This document shows, piece after piece, positions 1 to 7,597 of a stretch of DNA of 64,000 bases (its first letter is position 1; every line of letters starts with the position of its first letter). The stretch is taken from contig CAJXMJ010000002.1 in the NCBI GenBank assembly GCA_913056455.1, positions 725,665 to 789,664 on the forward strand, read 5' to 3'. Under the pieces are notes generated by a model that made no database searches, was not told the DNA's origin, and saw nothing but the letters and a program-made list of their open reading frames with translations. The translations under genes and the position numbers were made by a program. Source of the DNA: an uncultured Fodinibius sp. (GTDB lineage: Bacteria; Bacteroidota; Rhodothermia; Balneolales; Balneolaceae).

Positions 1-1053
1 GAAAAAAATGCATTCAAAGCGCATCTGCGTACTACAATCGATTCTGTTTTCAACCGGAACAAGATGGATATTGAATATGAGTTTGGACTTGTATTACATG
101 AACCCGGCTGCAGGGACGGAGCCGAACAAGAAGAGGTCTTGTTTAGCACGATGTCTGCCCAAAACTCTGATCCCATCCTAAATACCAAGTACAAAACCTG
201 CAACTGTGTGCTGAATGATCAGGCACATATTAACTTCTACTTCCCCAACAAAAGTTTCTTTATTGCCAAACAGATAGGATGGATGCTTGGGCTCTCTATT
301 CTCTGTATTCTAATTGTTGTGGGATGTTTTGTCTTTACTATTATGACGATACGTCGGCAAAAGCGACTGGCTGAAATGAAGAATGATTTTATCAATAATA
401 TGACGCATGAGTTTAAGACCCCCATATTCTCAATATCACTGGCCTCCAAAGCGATTAGAAAGATCGAGGAGATTCAAGAATCCCCCAAATTAAAGAAGTA
501 TCTCAACTTAATTGACGATGAAAACAAGCGGCTCAAAGATCAGGTCAACAAGGTGTTGCAAATGGCGCTGGTCGATGCCAGTGAATCACGCCTTAATAAA
601 GAAGAAGTGGATATCCACCGAGTTATCAAAGACGTTGCCAGCAGTTTTGACCTGAAGTTGGAAGAACAGGGTGGGGCCATTAATTTCCAGCTTAATGCCA
701 ACAAGCACTTGATCAAAGCGGACGAGACGCATCTTTCCAATATCTTTCGGAGCCTAATTGATAACGCCATTAAATATTCTGAGGAGCAGCCCGAAATAGT
801 GATATCCACTCGGGACAAGGAAGACGGCGTTTGCTTTAGCATTGCGGATAACGGAATAGGGATGGATTCCCAAACCCAGGAGCATATTTTTGATAAGTTT
901 TATCGTGCGCAGTCGGGGGACCGCCATGACGTGAAGGGATTTGGTCTGGGCCTCAGCTATGTGAAAAATATTGTAGAAGCGCATCAGGGCTGGATCAAAC
1001 TCAAAAGTAAAGTTAACAAGGGGAGTACGTTTACCATTTTTCTGCCCGCTTAA
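1..1053 (+). CDS. Sensor histidine kinase, 5' end outside window
   Basis: Membrane sensor kinase that phosphorylates the response regulator encoded next to it. The reading frame is open from base 1, so the N-terminus lies outside the window; the ATG at 64 is internal. Visible order: extracytoplasmic segment, one transmembrane helix near codons 92-117, HisKA dimerisation domain with phospho-acceptor His (codon at 406-408, context THEFKTP), then HATPase with N box DNAIKYS, G1 box ADNGIGM and G2 box GFGLGLSYV. All catalytic boxes are intact. The regulator starts 11 bases downstream, so the two are surely co-transcribed. The signal sensed is unknown; the architecture resembles Bacteroidota RprX-type kinases, which I state as a likeness only. 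Confidence 0.95.
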   Translation, partial: EKNAFKAHLRTTIDSVFNRNKMDIEYEFGLVLHEPGCRDGAEQEEVLFSTMSAQNSDPILNTKYKTCNCVLNDQAHINFYFPNKSFFIAKQIGWMLGLSILCILIVVGCFVFTIMTIRRQKRLAEMKNDFINNMTHEFKTPIFSISLASKAIRKIEEIQESPKLKKYLNLIDDENKRLKDQVNKVLQMALVDASESRLNKEEVDIHRVIKDVASSFDLKLEEQGGAINFQLNANKHLIKADETHLSNIFRSLIDNAIKYSEEQPEIVISTRDKEDGVCFSIADNGIGMDSQTQEHIFDKFYRAQSGDRHDVKGFGLGLSYVKNIVEAHQGWIKLKSKVNKGSTFTIFLPA

Positions 1054-1064
1054 TATTCCGTGTT

Positions 1065-1745
1065 ATGAGTAATCAGCTGTTACTTGTAGAGGATGATGAA
1101 AATTTGGGATACATCCTCAAAGAATACCTACAGATGAATGAGTTTGCTGTTGACTGGGCAAAAGACGGGGAGGAGGGATTGTCTGACGTAAAAAGTAACG
1201 ATTATGATCTCTGTATCTTGGATATCATGATGCCGAAAAAGGATGGGTTCACGTTGGCCAAAGAAATAAAAGATCTCAATAAAGAGTTGCCGTTTATTTT
1301 TCTGACGGCTAAAACGCTGAAAGTTGACAAGCTAAAGGGATTTGATCTGGGAGCCGATGACTATATCGTAAAGCCGGTGGATGAAGAACTGCTAATTGCC
1401 CGAATTAGAGCCGTCTTAAATCGCTTTGACGATGATCCGTCGGCCGATACAGGTACATATACCGTTGGCGACTATACGTTTGAGGTGGACAAAAGAAGGT
1501 TGGTAAATGGTGATCAAGAACAATCATTAACACCTCGGGAGGCCGACTTACTAAGCTTGTTTTGCGAGAGAAAGGGAGAGCTATTGACCCGAAAACATGC
1601 ACTGAAAGAAATATGGGGCGAAAAAAACTACTTCAACCGACGTATTATGGATGTCTATATTTCAAAGCTTCGAAAGTATTTGTCCGATGACCCTGATGTG
1701 GAAATAAAAAATGTGCACAGCAAGGGATTTATCCTCTCTGATTGA
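1065..1745 (+). CDS. OmpR/PhoB-family response regulator
   Basis: DNA-binding response regulator of 226 residues. The receiver domain (about 1-115) has the acidic pair D10/D11, the phospho-acceptor D53 in ILDIMMP, T81 and K103, all standard. The C-terminal part (about 130-226) is a winged-helix DNA-binding domain with the usual LTPREADLL start and the RRIMDVYISKLRKYL recognition region. It is the partner of the kinase just upstream. A likely target is the thioredoxin-like gene downstream, because phased repeats of the type bound by this family lie in between (see 1812-1868). It resembles RprY-type regulators of Bacteroidota. Confidence 0.95.
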   Translation: MSNQLLLVEDDENLGYILKEYLQMNEFAVDWAKDGEEGLSDVKSNDYDLCILDIMMPKKDGFTLAKEIKDLNKELPFIFLTAKTLKVDKLKGFDLGADDYIVKPVDEELLIARIRAVLNRFDDDPSADTGTYTVGDYTFEVDKRRLVNGDQEQSLTPREADLLSLFCERKGELLTRKHALKEIWGEKNYFNRRIMDVYISKLRKYLSDDPDVEIKNVHSKGFILSD

Positions 1746-1811
1746 TTCCCCTTCTTTACGTCATCATTTCTTATAGTGGAGTATTCTTATAATATATATT
1801 AGCCCCCATAA

Positions 1812-1868
1812 TTTAAGTTTCGTTAACGTTTTTAAGGTTTTGTTAGCGCAATTTAACCTCTCGTTAAC
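1812..1868. promoter_or_regulatory. Phased tandem boxes, candidate response-regulator operator
   Basis: Six copies of a TTAA or TTAG core start at 1813, 1823, 1832, 1843, 1853 and 1864, i.e. at steps of 10, 9, 11, 10 and 11 bases. Several copies extend to GTTAAC or TTTAAG/TTTAACC. One-turn spacing on one DNA face is what tandem OmpR-family dimers bind. The array lies between the regulator gene and the secreted thioredoxin-like gene, so autoregulated or regulon control is a reasonable inference. No binding data. Confidence 0.55.
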
Positions 1869-1934
1869 TCACACTTCGGTCATATATGCGTATGATCAAG
1901 TGAATAATAATGAGTAACCAAACGGAGGTTAATT

Positions 1935-2465
1935 ATGAAGACGATCAAAATGATAAGCCTGCTTTTTATAGCTTTTTTCACACTGGCGATTACGGCAACA
2001 GATTTAATAGATGAAAAGGGCAGTTGTTCAGTTCCTGACTCTAAATTGGAGCAACTGCCTGACTTTAAGATGGAGCTGCTCGACTCTGGAAAAACATTCG
2101 ACAGCAACGAGCTCAACGGCAATTATGTGCTTGTTGATGTATGGGCGCCAAGTTGCGGAGTATGTGTTGACCATGTTCCAAAACTTCAAAAGCTGAACAA
2201 AAAATATAGTGACGCAAACTTTGAGATCATAAGTATTGCACTAAGCAGCAAAGAAAAGGTTCAGAAGTTTCGTCAAGAAAAATATCCGATGCCCTGGAAA
2301 CACGGTTTGGCAGAGAGAAGCAGAGATGGCAAAATAGTTCAGGCTTTGGAAGTCAAAAGCACTCCTACCTATTATTTAGTATCACCTGAAGGAGATGTGC
2401 TTGCTGATAATGAGGACTTTAAGGAAGAAGGCAGCTTCACTGGTATTATTGATCAATATCTGTGA
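1935..2465 (+). CDS. Secreted thioredoxin-like (TlpA/ResA type) protein
   Basis: Exported thiol-disulfide oxidoreductase of 176 residues. An N-terminal signal peptide (about 1-22) precedes a thioredoxin fold with the active site C74-G-V-C77 in the WAPSCGVC context and a cis-proline at P144 (STPTYY). An additional Cys at 31 lies just after the signal peptide. TlpA/ResA proteins reduce or oxidise envelope protein disulfides, for instance in cytochrome c maturation; the partner is not evident here. A clear AACGGAGG ribosome site ends 6 bases before the ATG. The gene follows the two-component pair and the phased operator-like boxes, suggesting an envelope redox stress output. Confidence 0.88.
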   Translation: MKTIKMISLLFIAFFTLAITATDLIDEKGSCSVPDSKLEQLPDFKMELLDSGKTFDSNELNGNYVLVDVWAPSCGVCVDHVPKLQKLNKKYSDANFEIISIALSSKEKVQKFRQEKYPMPWKHGLAERSRDGKIVQALEVKSTPTYYLVSPEGDVLADNEDFKEEGSFTGIIDQYL

Positions 2466-2490
2466 AGCAAAGATAACAACCAGCAAACTA

Positions 2491-2518
2491 CCCTGGCAAG
2501 GTTAACTCCTTGTCGGGG
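2491..2518. terminator. Hairpin between convergent genes
   Basis: An 11-bp stem (2491-2501 with 2508-2518, two wobble pairs) with a 6-base loop lies between the stop codons of the thioredoxin-like gene and the ABC ATPase gene. There is no good T run on either side, so terminator function is only probable. Confidence 0.45.
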
Positions 2519-2525
2519 TTACTTT

Positions 2526-3287
2526 CTATAGCCACTTCAGCACATCATTTTTAGGTTTTTCCACCTGTACATAGCTTTCGAAAATCTCGCTGAGGCTGGC
2601 ATCTTTTTGCAGTTCCTTGCGGGTTTCCGAATCGAGGTAGGCAATAATTTTTTGATTATGGAGGATGGCGATATCGTCGCAAAGGTTTTCAACAATCTCC
2701 AGAATATGACTGGTGATAATAATGGTAACTCCTTTTTGTTGCAGGCGATTAAGGATGGTTTTCATTCGTCCGATTGAAATCACATCGATACTTTCAAAAG
2801 GTTCATCTAAAAACAAAATTTCAGGATCACTCAGGATAGCTGCACAGAAGGATAGTTTCTTCCGACTTCCGGCGGATAGTTTGTTAATTTTTGCATGCTC
2901 AAATTCAGTAAGGCCTAAATATTCCAGCAGAGAATCCATTTTGTGTTGACGTGTTTTGGAGTCGACCTCATAAATATCACAGATGTAGTGTAGGAAATCG
3001 TGGCTGGAAAAGTGTTCAAAAAGAAGGGGCGGCTGAAGTACTGAGGCCACCTCATGTTTAATCATAAGCTCATTTTGCTCATTAAGTTCACGGCCGTTTA
3101 TAACAATTTTGCCTTCATCGTAATCAAGTAGCCCGGTCAAGATGCCAATCAGCGTACTTTTGCCGGCGCCATTGGGTCCGATGAGTCCAAAAATATTTCC
3201 CTGTGGAACAGATAAATCAAAGTCTGTCAGTACGTCCGTATCCCCATACGATTTTTGAAGTCCGGAAATTTGTATAGCTTGATTCAT
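2526..3287 (-). CDS. ABC transporter ATP-binding protein
   Basis: ATPase subunit of 253 residues that would power the membrane protein encoded just upstream on the same strand. Walker A is GPNGAGKST at 37-45, Q-loop Q85, signature LSAGS at 137-141 (a variant of LSGGQ), Walker B ILFLDEP at 157-163 and the H-loop His194 in TSH. Sequence type and pairing with a 12-TM-like permease fit the CcmA/EcsA-like exporter family. The permease gene ends 24 bases before this start, so the pair forms one operon. Substrate unknown. Confidence 0.9.
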   Translation of the reverse strand: MNQAIQISGLQKSYGDTDVLTDFDLSVPQGNIFGLIGPNGAGKSTLIGILTGLLDYDEGKIVINGRELNEQNELMIKHEVASVLQPPLLFEHFSSHDFLHYICDIYEVDSKTRQHKMDSLLEYLGLTEFEHAKINKLSAGSRKKLSFCAAILSDPEILFLDEPFESIDVISIGRMKTILNRLQQKGVTIIITSHILEIVENLCDDIAILHNQKIIAYLDSETRKELQKDASLSEIFESYVQVEKPKNDVLKWL

Positions 3288-3311
3288 GGTTAAAATAGTC
3301 GTGTGTTAAAC

Positions 3312-4868
3312 TTATTGACCGGAATTGGCCCACACTTTATGTAGAATATGTCTGTTAAAGGCACGTACTAACAGATCCATGTCACGCCAAAGATAAATTC
3401 CGATAGCTATGATTAATGCTCCCATTACCCAAAGTCGATAAACCTGGTATTCTCCCAACGGTGCAAAAACAGCATATCCGAGTCCAAAAATTAAGAACAT
3501 CATCATAAAGGTGACTTTTTGGGAAATGATGGGATGCTTGAAGCTAAAGGAGGAGTAATTTACTTGTTGGTAATAATAAAATGATGCCCAAAGAAATACG
3601 AGTGTAAAGCAAACAAAGAAGAAGGTGTTGGCAACATAGATTTCAATAACTGATCCCAATTGTGGTAAATAGATAATTTCAGCGGTTGTAATCAGATAAA
3701 ATATGAGTAGGGGAACAACAATAATCCCTAAAAAGCGCTCTTTGAGCTGCTTTTCAAATGAGACAGGAAACTGTTTGTGAAGCAGGAACTCTTTGTTTTC
3801 ATAGCCAAACATATTGGCCATTCCCATTGCAAGAAGTGCTACGGGGATAGCGGCCAGCATTATAGGAATAAGCAGGGCGCTGTAATAACTATTGCCCAAC
3901 TGCAGCAGAAGGGGAATATATACGGCAGGAATAAGTGCGATAGTTAGTAGCTGCAAACGGTTGTACGAGTGAGAAAATACATAATAGTAAAACTTACCGG
4001 CATTGTGTCCCAGCCATTTTTTGAGATAGTACCACCGCTTATTACGTTTAAATATATTTCGCTCTCTTACTGGTTTTTGTAATCCTTCTCGTGTTTTGAA
4101 AAAGTGATCTCTAAAGATCATGAAAATAAGCAGGGCACTGAATCCATAAATGGCCGATGCCGTAGGCAGGTTATAGGAACCGGTGGCCGTGTATTGCAGC
4201 AGCCCGCCGGGAGTATAAAAAAGGTAGTTGTTGATGATTTCTATACTGGGCAGGTAATGAACGATGATTTGTTCAAACTGGCGTGAGATAATCGCAATCG
4301 CTTGTATTGTGCCAAAAATCAGGAAGAGTGCACTAAAGATGATGATCTTAAAACGCTTTTCAACAATTTTGAGAAAACGGTGTTTAATGGAATATATAAC
4401 CGCGTAATTGAGCAGGACTACCGTAATGACAACCGGGATGTACATCAGGTTTTGAATCTGCATCAGCAAGAAAGCCAGCCAGGTGAAATTGTAGATGAGG
4501 TTGAGTGGATGAAAAAAACCTAATAGGTTGAGATGCCAACTTAGCTTTTTTACGGGGTATCCGTATGCCAGGAGCTTTCGGTTCTCTTGCATATTGAGTA
4601 GCCGAGTGCTGGTGAAGGAAAAGTGGAGAATCCACAGAACATTGGCGAAAATAAGGATTATGAGCTGATGAATTTGGTCAGTGAGCCAGGGTAGTTGACT
4701 GGTGACCATGGGATTTTGATCAAATAGAACAATAACCAGGGCGGAGCCGAGAAGGTTGGAGAAGAGGATCAGCAGGAAAATAATATATCCTATTACCAGA
4801 AAGCTCTGGAAGTTTGTGAGCCTGTTTAAAAACGCAGACCAATTAAGATATATAAGCTTACGCAGCAT
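3312..4868 (-). CDS. ABC transporter membrane subunit
   Basis: Integral membrane protein of 518 residues with about ten or more hydrophobic segments spread along its length and short connecting loops; a soluble basic stretch sits near 260-290 (KRNKRWYYLKKW region). It has no recognisable enzyme motif and pairs with the ATPase encoded 24 bases downstream, so it is the transmembrane part of an ABC exporter. Families of this kind (ABC-2 or EcsB-like) move lipids, peptides or drugs; nothing in the sequence tells which. Confidence 0.85.
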   Translation of the reverse strand: MLRKLIYLNWSAFLNRLTNFQSFLVIGYIIFLLILFSNLLGSALVIVLFDQNPMVTSQLPWLTDQIHQLIILIFANVLWILHFSFTSTRLLNMQENRKLLAYGYPVKKLSWHLNLLGFFHPLNLIYNFTWLAFLLMQIQNLMYIPVVITVVLLNYAVIYSIKHRFLKIVEKRFKIIIFSALFLIFGTIQAIAIISRQFEQIIVHYLPSIEIINNYLFYTPGGLLQYTATGSYNLPTASAIYGFSALLIFMIFRDHFFKTREGLQKPVRERNIFKRNKRWYYLKKWLGHNAGKFYYYVFSHSYNRLQLLTIALIPAVYIPLLLQLGNSYYSALLIPIMLAAIPVALLAMGMANMFGYENKEFLLHKQFPVSFEKQLKERFLGIIVVPLLIFYLITTAEIIYLPQLGSVIEIYVANTFFFVCFTLVFLWASFYYYQQVNYSSFSFKHPIISQKVTFMMMFLIFGLGYAVFAPLGEYQVYRLWVMGALIIAIGIYLWRDMDLLVRAFNRHILHKVWANSGQ

Positions 4869-4976
4869 GATCCATAGATGAATTCAACAGTTCTGTAATG
4901 TTCAAAATAGCATTTCGGGAATCAAGCTGACAATATTATCTTTTAACGTTGTTTAAATCCTGAAGGAAATGACGAT

Positions 4977-5225
4977 ATGACTTCAAAAAATACGCTCAAA
5001 TATATTTTTATAGCTGTGGTTGTTGTGTTGGCATCGCTGGCCTTGGCTGATGCACTCGGGTACTTCAATCCGAAACCTTATACAGCTGTATCACACGGCT
5101 CACATGTGCATTATGTGCCTAATGATCGGGATCCCGATGTATCTATTGATAAATTTCCACAGCAAGAACCGGGACCCCGCGAAAAGATAACGCCCACCGG
5201 GCAAATAGTGCCAATAGATCAGTAA
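4977..5225 (+). CDS. Small exported or membrane-anchored protein, unknown function
   Basis: An 82-residue protein that I do not recognise. Residues 8-28 form one hydrophobic helix that could be a signal anchor or an uncleaved signal peptide; the remainder is polar, His/Pro-rich and ends in a proline-rich tail. AAGGAAATGA precedes the ATG and serves as a weak ribosome site. It stands alone, diverging from the ABC transporter operon. Real-gene status rests on the coherent signal-plus-tail layout and the ribosome site. Confidence 0.6.
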   Translation: MTSKNTLKYIFIAVVVVLASLALADALGYFNPKPYTAVSHGSHVHYVPNDRDPDVSIDKFPQQEPGPREKITPTGQIVPIDQ

Positions 5226-5566
5226 TTTGTTACTGCCCCTTCTTTTAGAAATTAATTAGATTAGCCTTCCTTTACCCTTGGGTGACTAAGAAAATTGACG
5301 GTGGATCGTTGGTGTAGTTTGAGTGGCTGAAAATGACAGGCCGAGAAAACAATCAAAAAAATTAGTTCTTATAGATTATAAGAGCGAAGATACAGTCAAT
5401 TTGACCCCATTTAGTAATATTTCACGCATATACTAAGTGTAAGTGATTTTGTTAATGAATTGGTTTGATATTACAAATATTTACATTTATGGTTTAAATG
5501 AATTCAAAGTATCATCAAGATGCTTTTTAATTTTCTTTCATCAATACTAATCAAATAAGCATAACT
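5226..5566. other. Gene-free stretch of 341 bases
   Basis: AT-rich spacer upstream of the first collagen-like gene. I see no open frame with good coding character, no strong hairpin and no repeat. It presumably holds the promoter of the collagen-like gene, but no box is clear enough to name. Confidence 0.5.
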
Positions 5567-6184
5567 ATGACTTATTTAAAAGAGAATAACTTATTAATGT
5601 TTGTTCTATCGCTATGTATAGGATTGGTAATGGTAATAGGTTGTGAAGGACCGGAAGGTCCCCAAGGTCCAGCAGGACCGGAAGGACCACAAGGTCCACA
5701 GGGTGACCAAGGACCTCAGGGCGAAGAGGGAACAGCTAATGTAATTTACTCCGATTGGACAGATTTTGATGATTCTAACTGGAGTAGCCTGCAAAATGAT
5801 TTTGGAATTGATTACAGGGGATATCCGGTATCTGTTCCTGAGCTTGATTCTGCTATGGCTGCAACCGGAGTTGTAAAAGTTTATGTCTCATTTGTATGCT
5901 GTACCGATATTGATCCGCTTCCTGTTGTTATTGACAACGATAGTAAAGTGCGGTTTCAATATGAAGAAGAAGAAATTCAAATAAGATATCAACTCTTCCC
6001 TGACGCTTCGGGAGATCCCGGTACTTTTGGCAGTGGCAATAGGTATCGATATGTACTTATTCCAGGAGGGCAGTCTGCCAGTAAGACCAAAAATTATGAA
6101 AAAATGTCCTATGAAGAGCTTCAGCAGCGCTTCAATATTCCTGATGAAGGATCAGGAGTAATACGGAACGTCAGAACCAAATAA
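5567..6184 (+). CDS. Collagen-like lipoprotein
   Basis: Predicted surface lipoprotein of 205 residues. A signal peptide with lipobox ending VIGC places lipidated Cys at 26. It is followed at once by nine Gly-X-Y triplets (28-54), rich in GPQ and GPE, i.e. a short collagen-like stalk. The remaining 150 residues form a globular domain beginning ANVIYSDW. The neighbouring gene at 6531 has the same architecture and a related C-terminal domain with the same ANVI-x-S-x-W opening and a similar end, so the two are paralogues. Function unknown; trimeric adhesive stalks are the known role of such triplets in other bacteria. Confidence 0.85.
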   Translation: MTYLKENNLLMFVLSLCIGLVMVIGCEGPEGPQGPAGPEGPQGPQGDQGPQGEEGTANVIYSDWTDFDDSNWSSLQNDFGIDYRGYPVSVPELDSAMAATGVVKVYVSFVCCTDIDPLPVVIDNDSKVRFQYEEEEIQIRYQLFPDASGDPGTFGSGNRYRYVLIPGGQSASKTKNYEKMSYEELQQRFNIPDEGSGVIRNVRTK

Positions 6185-6210
6185 TTACTAATCCAACGTT
6201 AGCTGCTTTG

Positions 6211-6248
6211 AAAGGCTGTACTTCATTTTGAAGTACAGCCTTTTTATT
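6211..6248 (+). terminator. Strong intrinsic terminator after first collagen-like gene
   Basis: A perfect 14-bp stem (6211-6224 with 6230-6243), a 5-base ATTTT loop and a following T-rich tail. It lies 26 bases after the stop codon. Confidence 0.9.
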
Positions 6249-6530
6249 TGGAAGATCATAGAACAATTATGGGATTATAACACATCCTTCAAGTATTGTC
6301 TGGTAATAGTTACGAATAGGATAAGTGGAAATAATAATTTTTCATAGTAATCCCCTCTTTTTAGAGTTGTTATGTATCTCTAATGAAAAAAAGAGGCCTA
6401 TTGGCCCCCGGATAGCAGGAGAAAATACCTGCATTAGTTTGAGCTAATTCGGGATTGGCTTACGTATTAATAGGTGTAGCAGTGATTGGTTCAAAATCAC
6501 AATTATAAATTGAAAGAAATATCAAGAGAT
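6249..6530. other. Spacer between the two collagen-like genes
   Basis: With the preceding terminator this makes 346 bases without a gene. It contains a small hairpin (GCAGG at 6415-6419 with CCTGC at 6428-6432) and a GGCC-TATT-GGCC palindrome near 6395-6406. I see nothing else; the promoter of the second collagen-like gene should be here. Confidence 0.45.
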
Positions 6531-7523
6531 ATGGATAATTTGTTGAATATAAAGTTATATATTGTTAGACCATCTATTAAATTGCTGGTACTGATATGTA
6601 TGATAATAGGTGCCGGTTTATTAGCAGCATGTGAAGGGCCGGCCGGGCCTGAGGGGCCACAGGGGCAGCAAGGGTTGGTGGGTCCTGCTGGTGAGGATGG
6701 TAGCGAAATGTATGCCGGGGAAGGAGCCCCAGGGTCAGATATGGGAAGTAATGGTGACTACTATCTAGATAAGAATACAGGCGAAATTTATGGCCCGAAA
6801 ACAGACACCGGATGGGGAACACCCTTAATGTTGCGAGGAGAAGATGGCAAAGATGGCAGTGAAATACATGCAGGAAGCGGTTCTCCTGCAGATACCCTTG
6901 GTAGAGTTGGAGATTATTACCTCGATCGCAGTAGTACGAGACTATATGGACCTAAAACAGATAGTGGATGGAGCTCATTTGTTTATTTGAAAGGGCCAAA
7001 GGGAGATCCCGGCGAAGATGGTAACGCCAATGTTATATCCAGTGGCTGGAATCAAATTCCCGCAGGCGATTGGTCACAGAGTGGGGCGTATGCATCTCCT
7101 TTCGATATTTCTACTTATCCGATTACAACAGCCAGTGGAGGTTGGTTCAGCTTGAATTCCGTGGAGCAATTAAATGGTGCGGTCTTTGTGTACGTAAGGG
7201 GCCTCGGTAAGCAGTCAGGGGGTCGTGATACGGATGTGATACAACTGCCTACTCATGCCACTGTTTCCGGGGGCGGTGAGTCTGGCGGTATTGAATTACG
7301 TTTTACGCACGGCGGAGACCCCAATTACGCCATGTGGATTATGGTCAATGTTGGACTACAAAGTGGTACGTGGGATACCAGTTATATGATGAATACCTAT
7401 TTGCCGGATTTGGAGTTTAAAGCCGTAGTTATTCCTGCTACAACGTCTAAATCTAACAAAATGCCTCCAATGGACTATTCAGATTATGAGGCTGTAAAAG
7501 AATATTTTGATTTAGATAGCTAA
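6531..7523 (+). CDS. Collagen-like lipoprotein with internal repeats
   Basis: Predicted surface lipoprotein of 330 residues, paralogue of the preceding gene. I chose the ATG at 6531 over the in-frame TTG at 6486 because it leaves a normal signal peptide with lipidated C34 (GLLAAC). Gly-X-Y triplets follow the Cys and recur near 160-175 (GPKGDPGEDG). Between them are two copies of a unit of about 55 residues with the pattern GSE-AG-G-P...GDYYLD...YGPKTD-GW, a repeat known from collagen-like and tail-fibre-type proteins. The C-terminal globular domain starts NANVISSGW, matching the paralogue. Surface adhesion is an inference. Confidence 0.85.
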   Translation: MDNLLNIKLYIVRPSIKLLVLICMIIGAGLLAACEGPAGPEGPQGQQGLVGPAGEDGSEMYAGEGAPGSDMGSNGDYYLDKNTGEIYGPKTDTGWGTPLMLRGEDGKDGSEIHAGSGSPADTLGRVGDYYLDRSSTRLYGPKTDSGWSSFVYLKGPKGDPGEDGNANVISSGWNQIPAGDWSQSGAYASPFDISTYPITTASGGWFSLNSVEQLNGAVFVYVRGLGKQSGGRDTDVIQLPTHATVSGGGESGGIELRFTHGGDPNYAMWIMVNVGLQSGTWDTSYMMNTYLPDLEFKAVVIPATTSKSNKMPPMDYSDYEAVKEYFDLDS

Positions 7524-7546
7524 AGCTGATGAATTGATAGGATAAA

Positions 7547-7587
7547 AAGAGGGCTTGAGGATAACTAACTGAAGCCCTCTTCTCTTT
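7547..7587. terminator. Bidirectional terminator between collagen-like gene and uvrA
   Basis: A 10-bp stem AAGAGGGCTT/AAGCCCTCTT (7547-7556 with 7572-7581), 15-base loop, pyrimidine-rich tail on the plus strand and A-rich flank on the other. It sits between convergent genes and can serve both. Confidence 0.75.
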
Positions 7588-7597
7588 CCCATTATTT

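Noticed and set aside
5640-5735. CRISPR-like direct repeats
   Set aside because: The short repeats are in-frame Gly-X-Y codons of a collagen-like protein, with no spacers.
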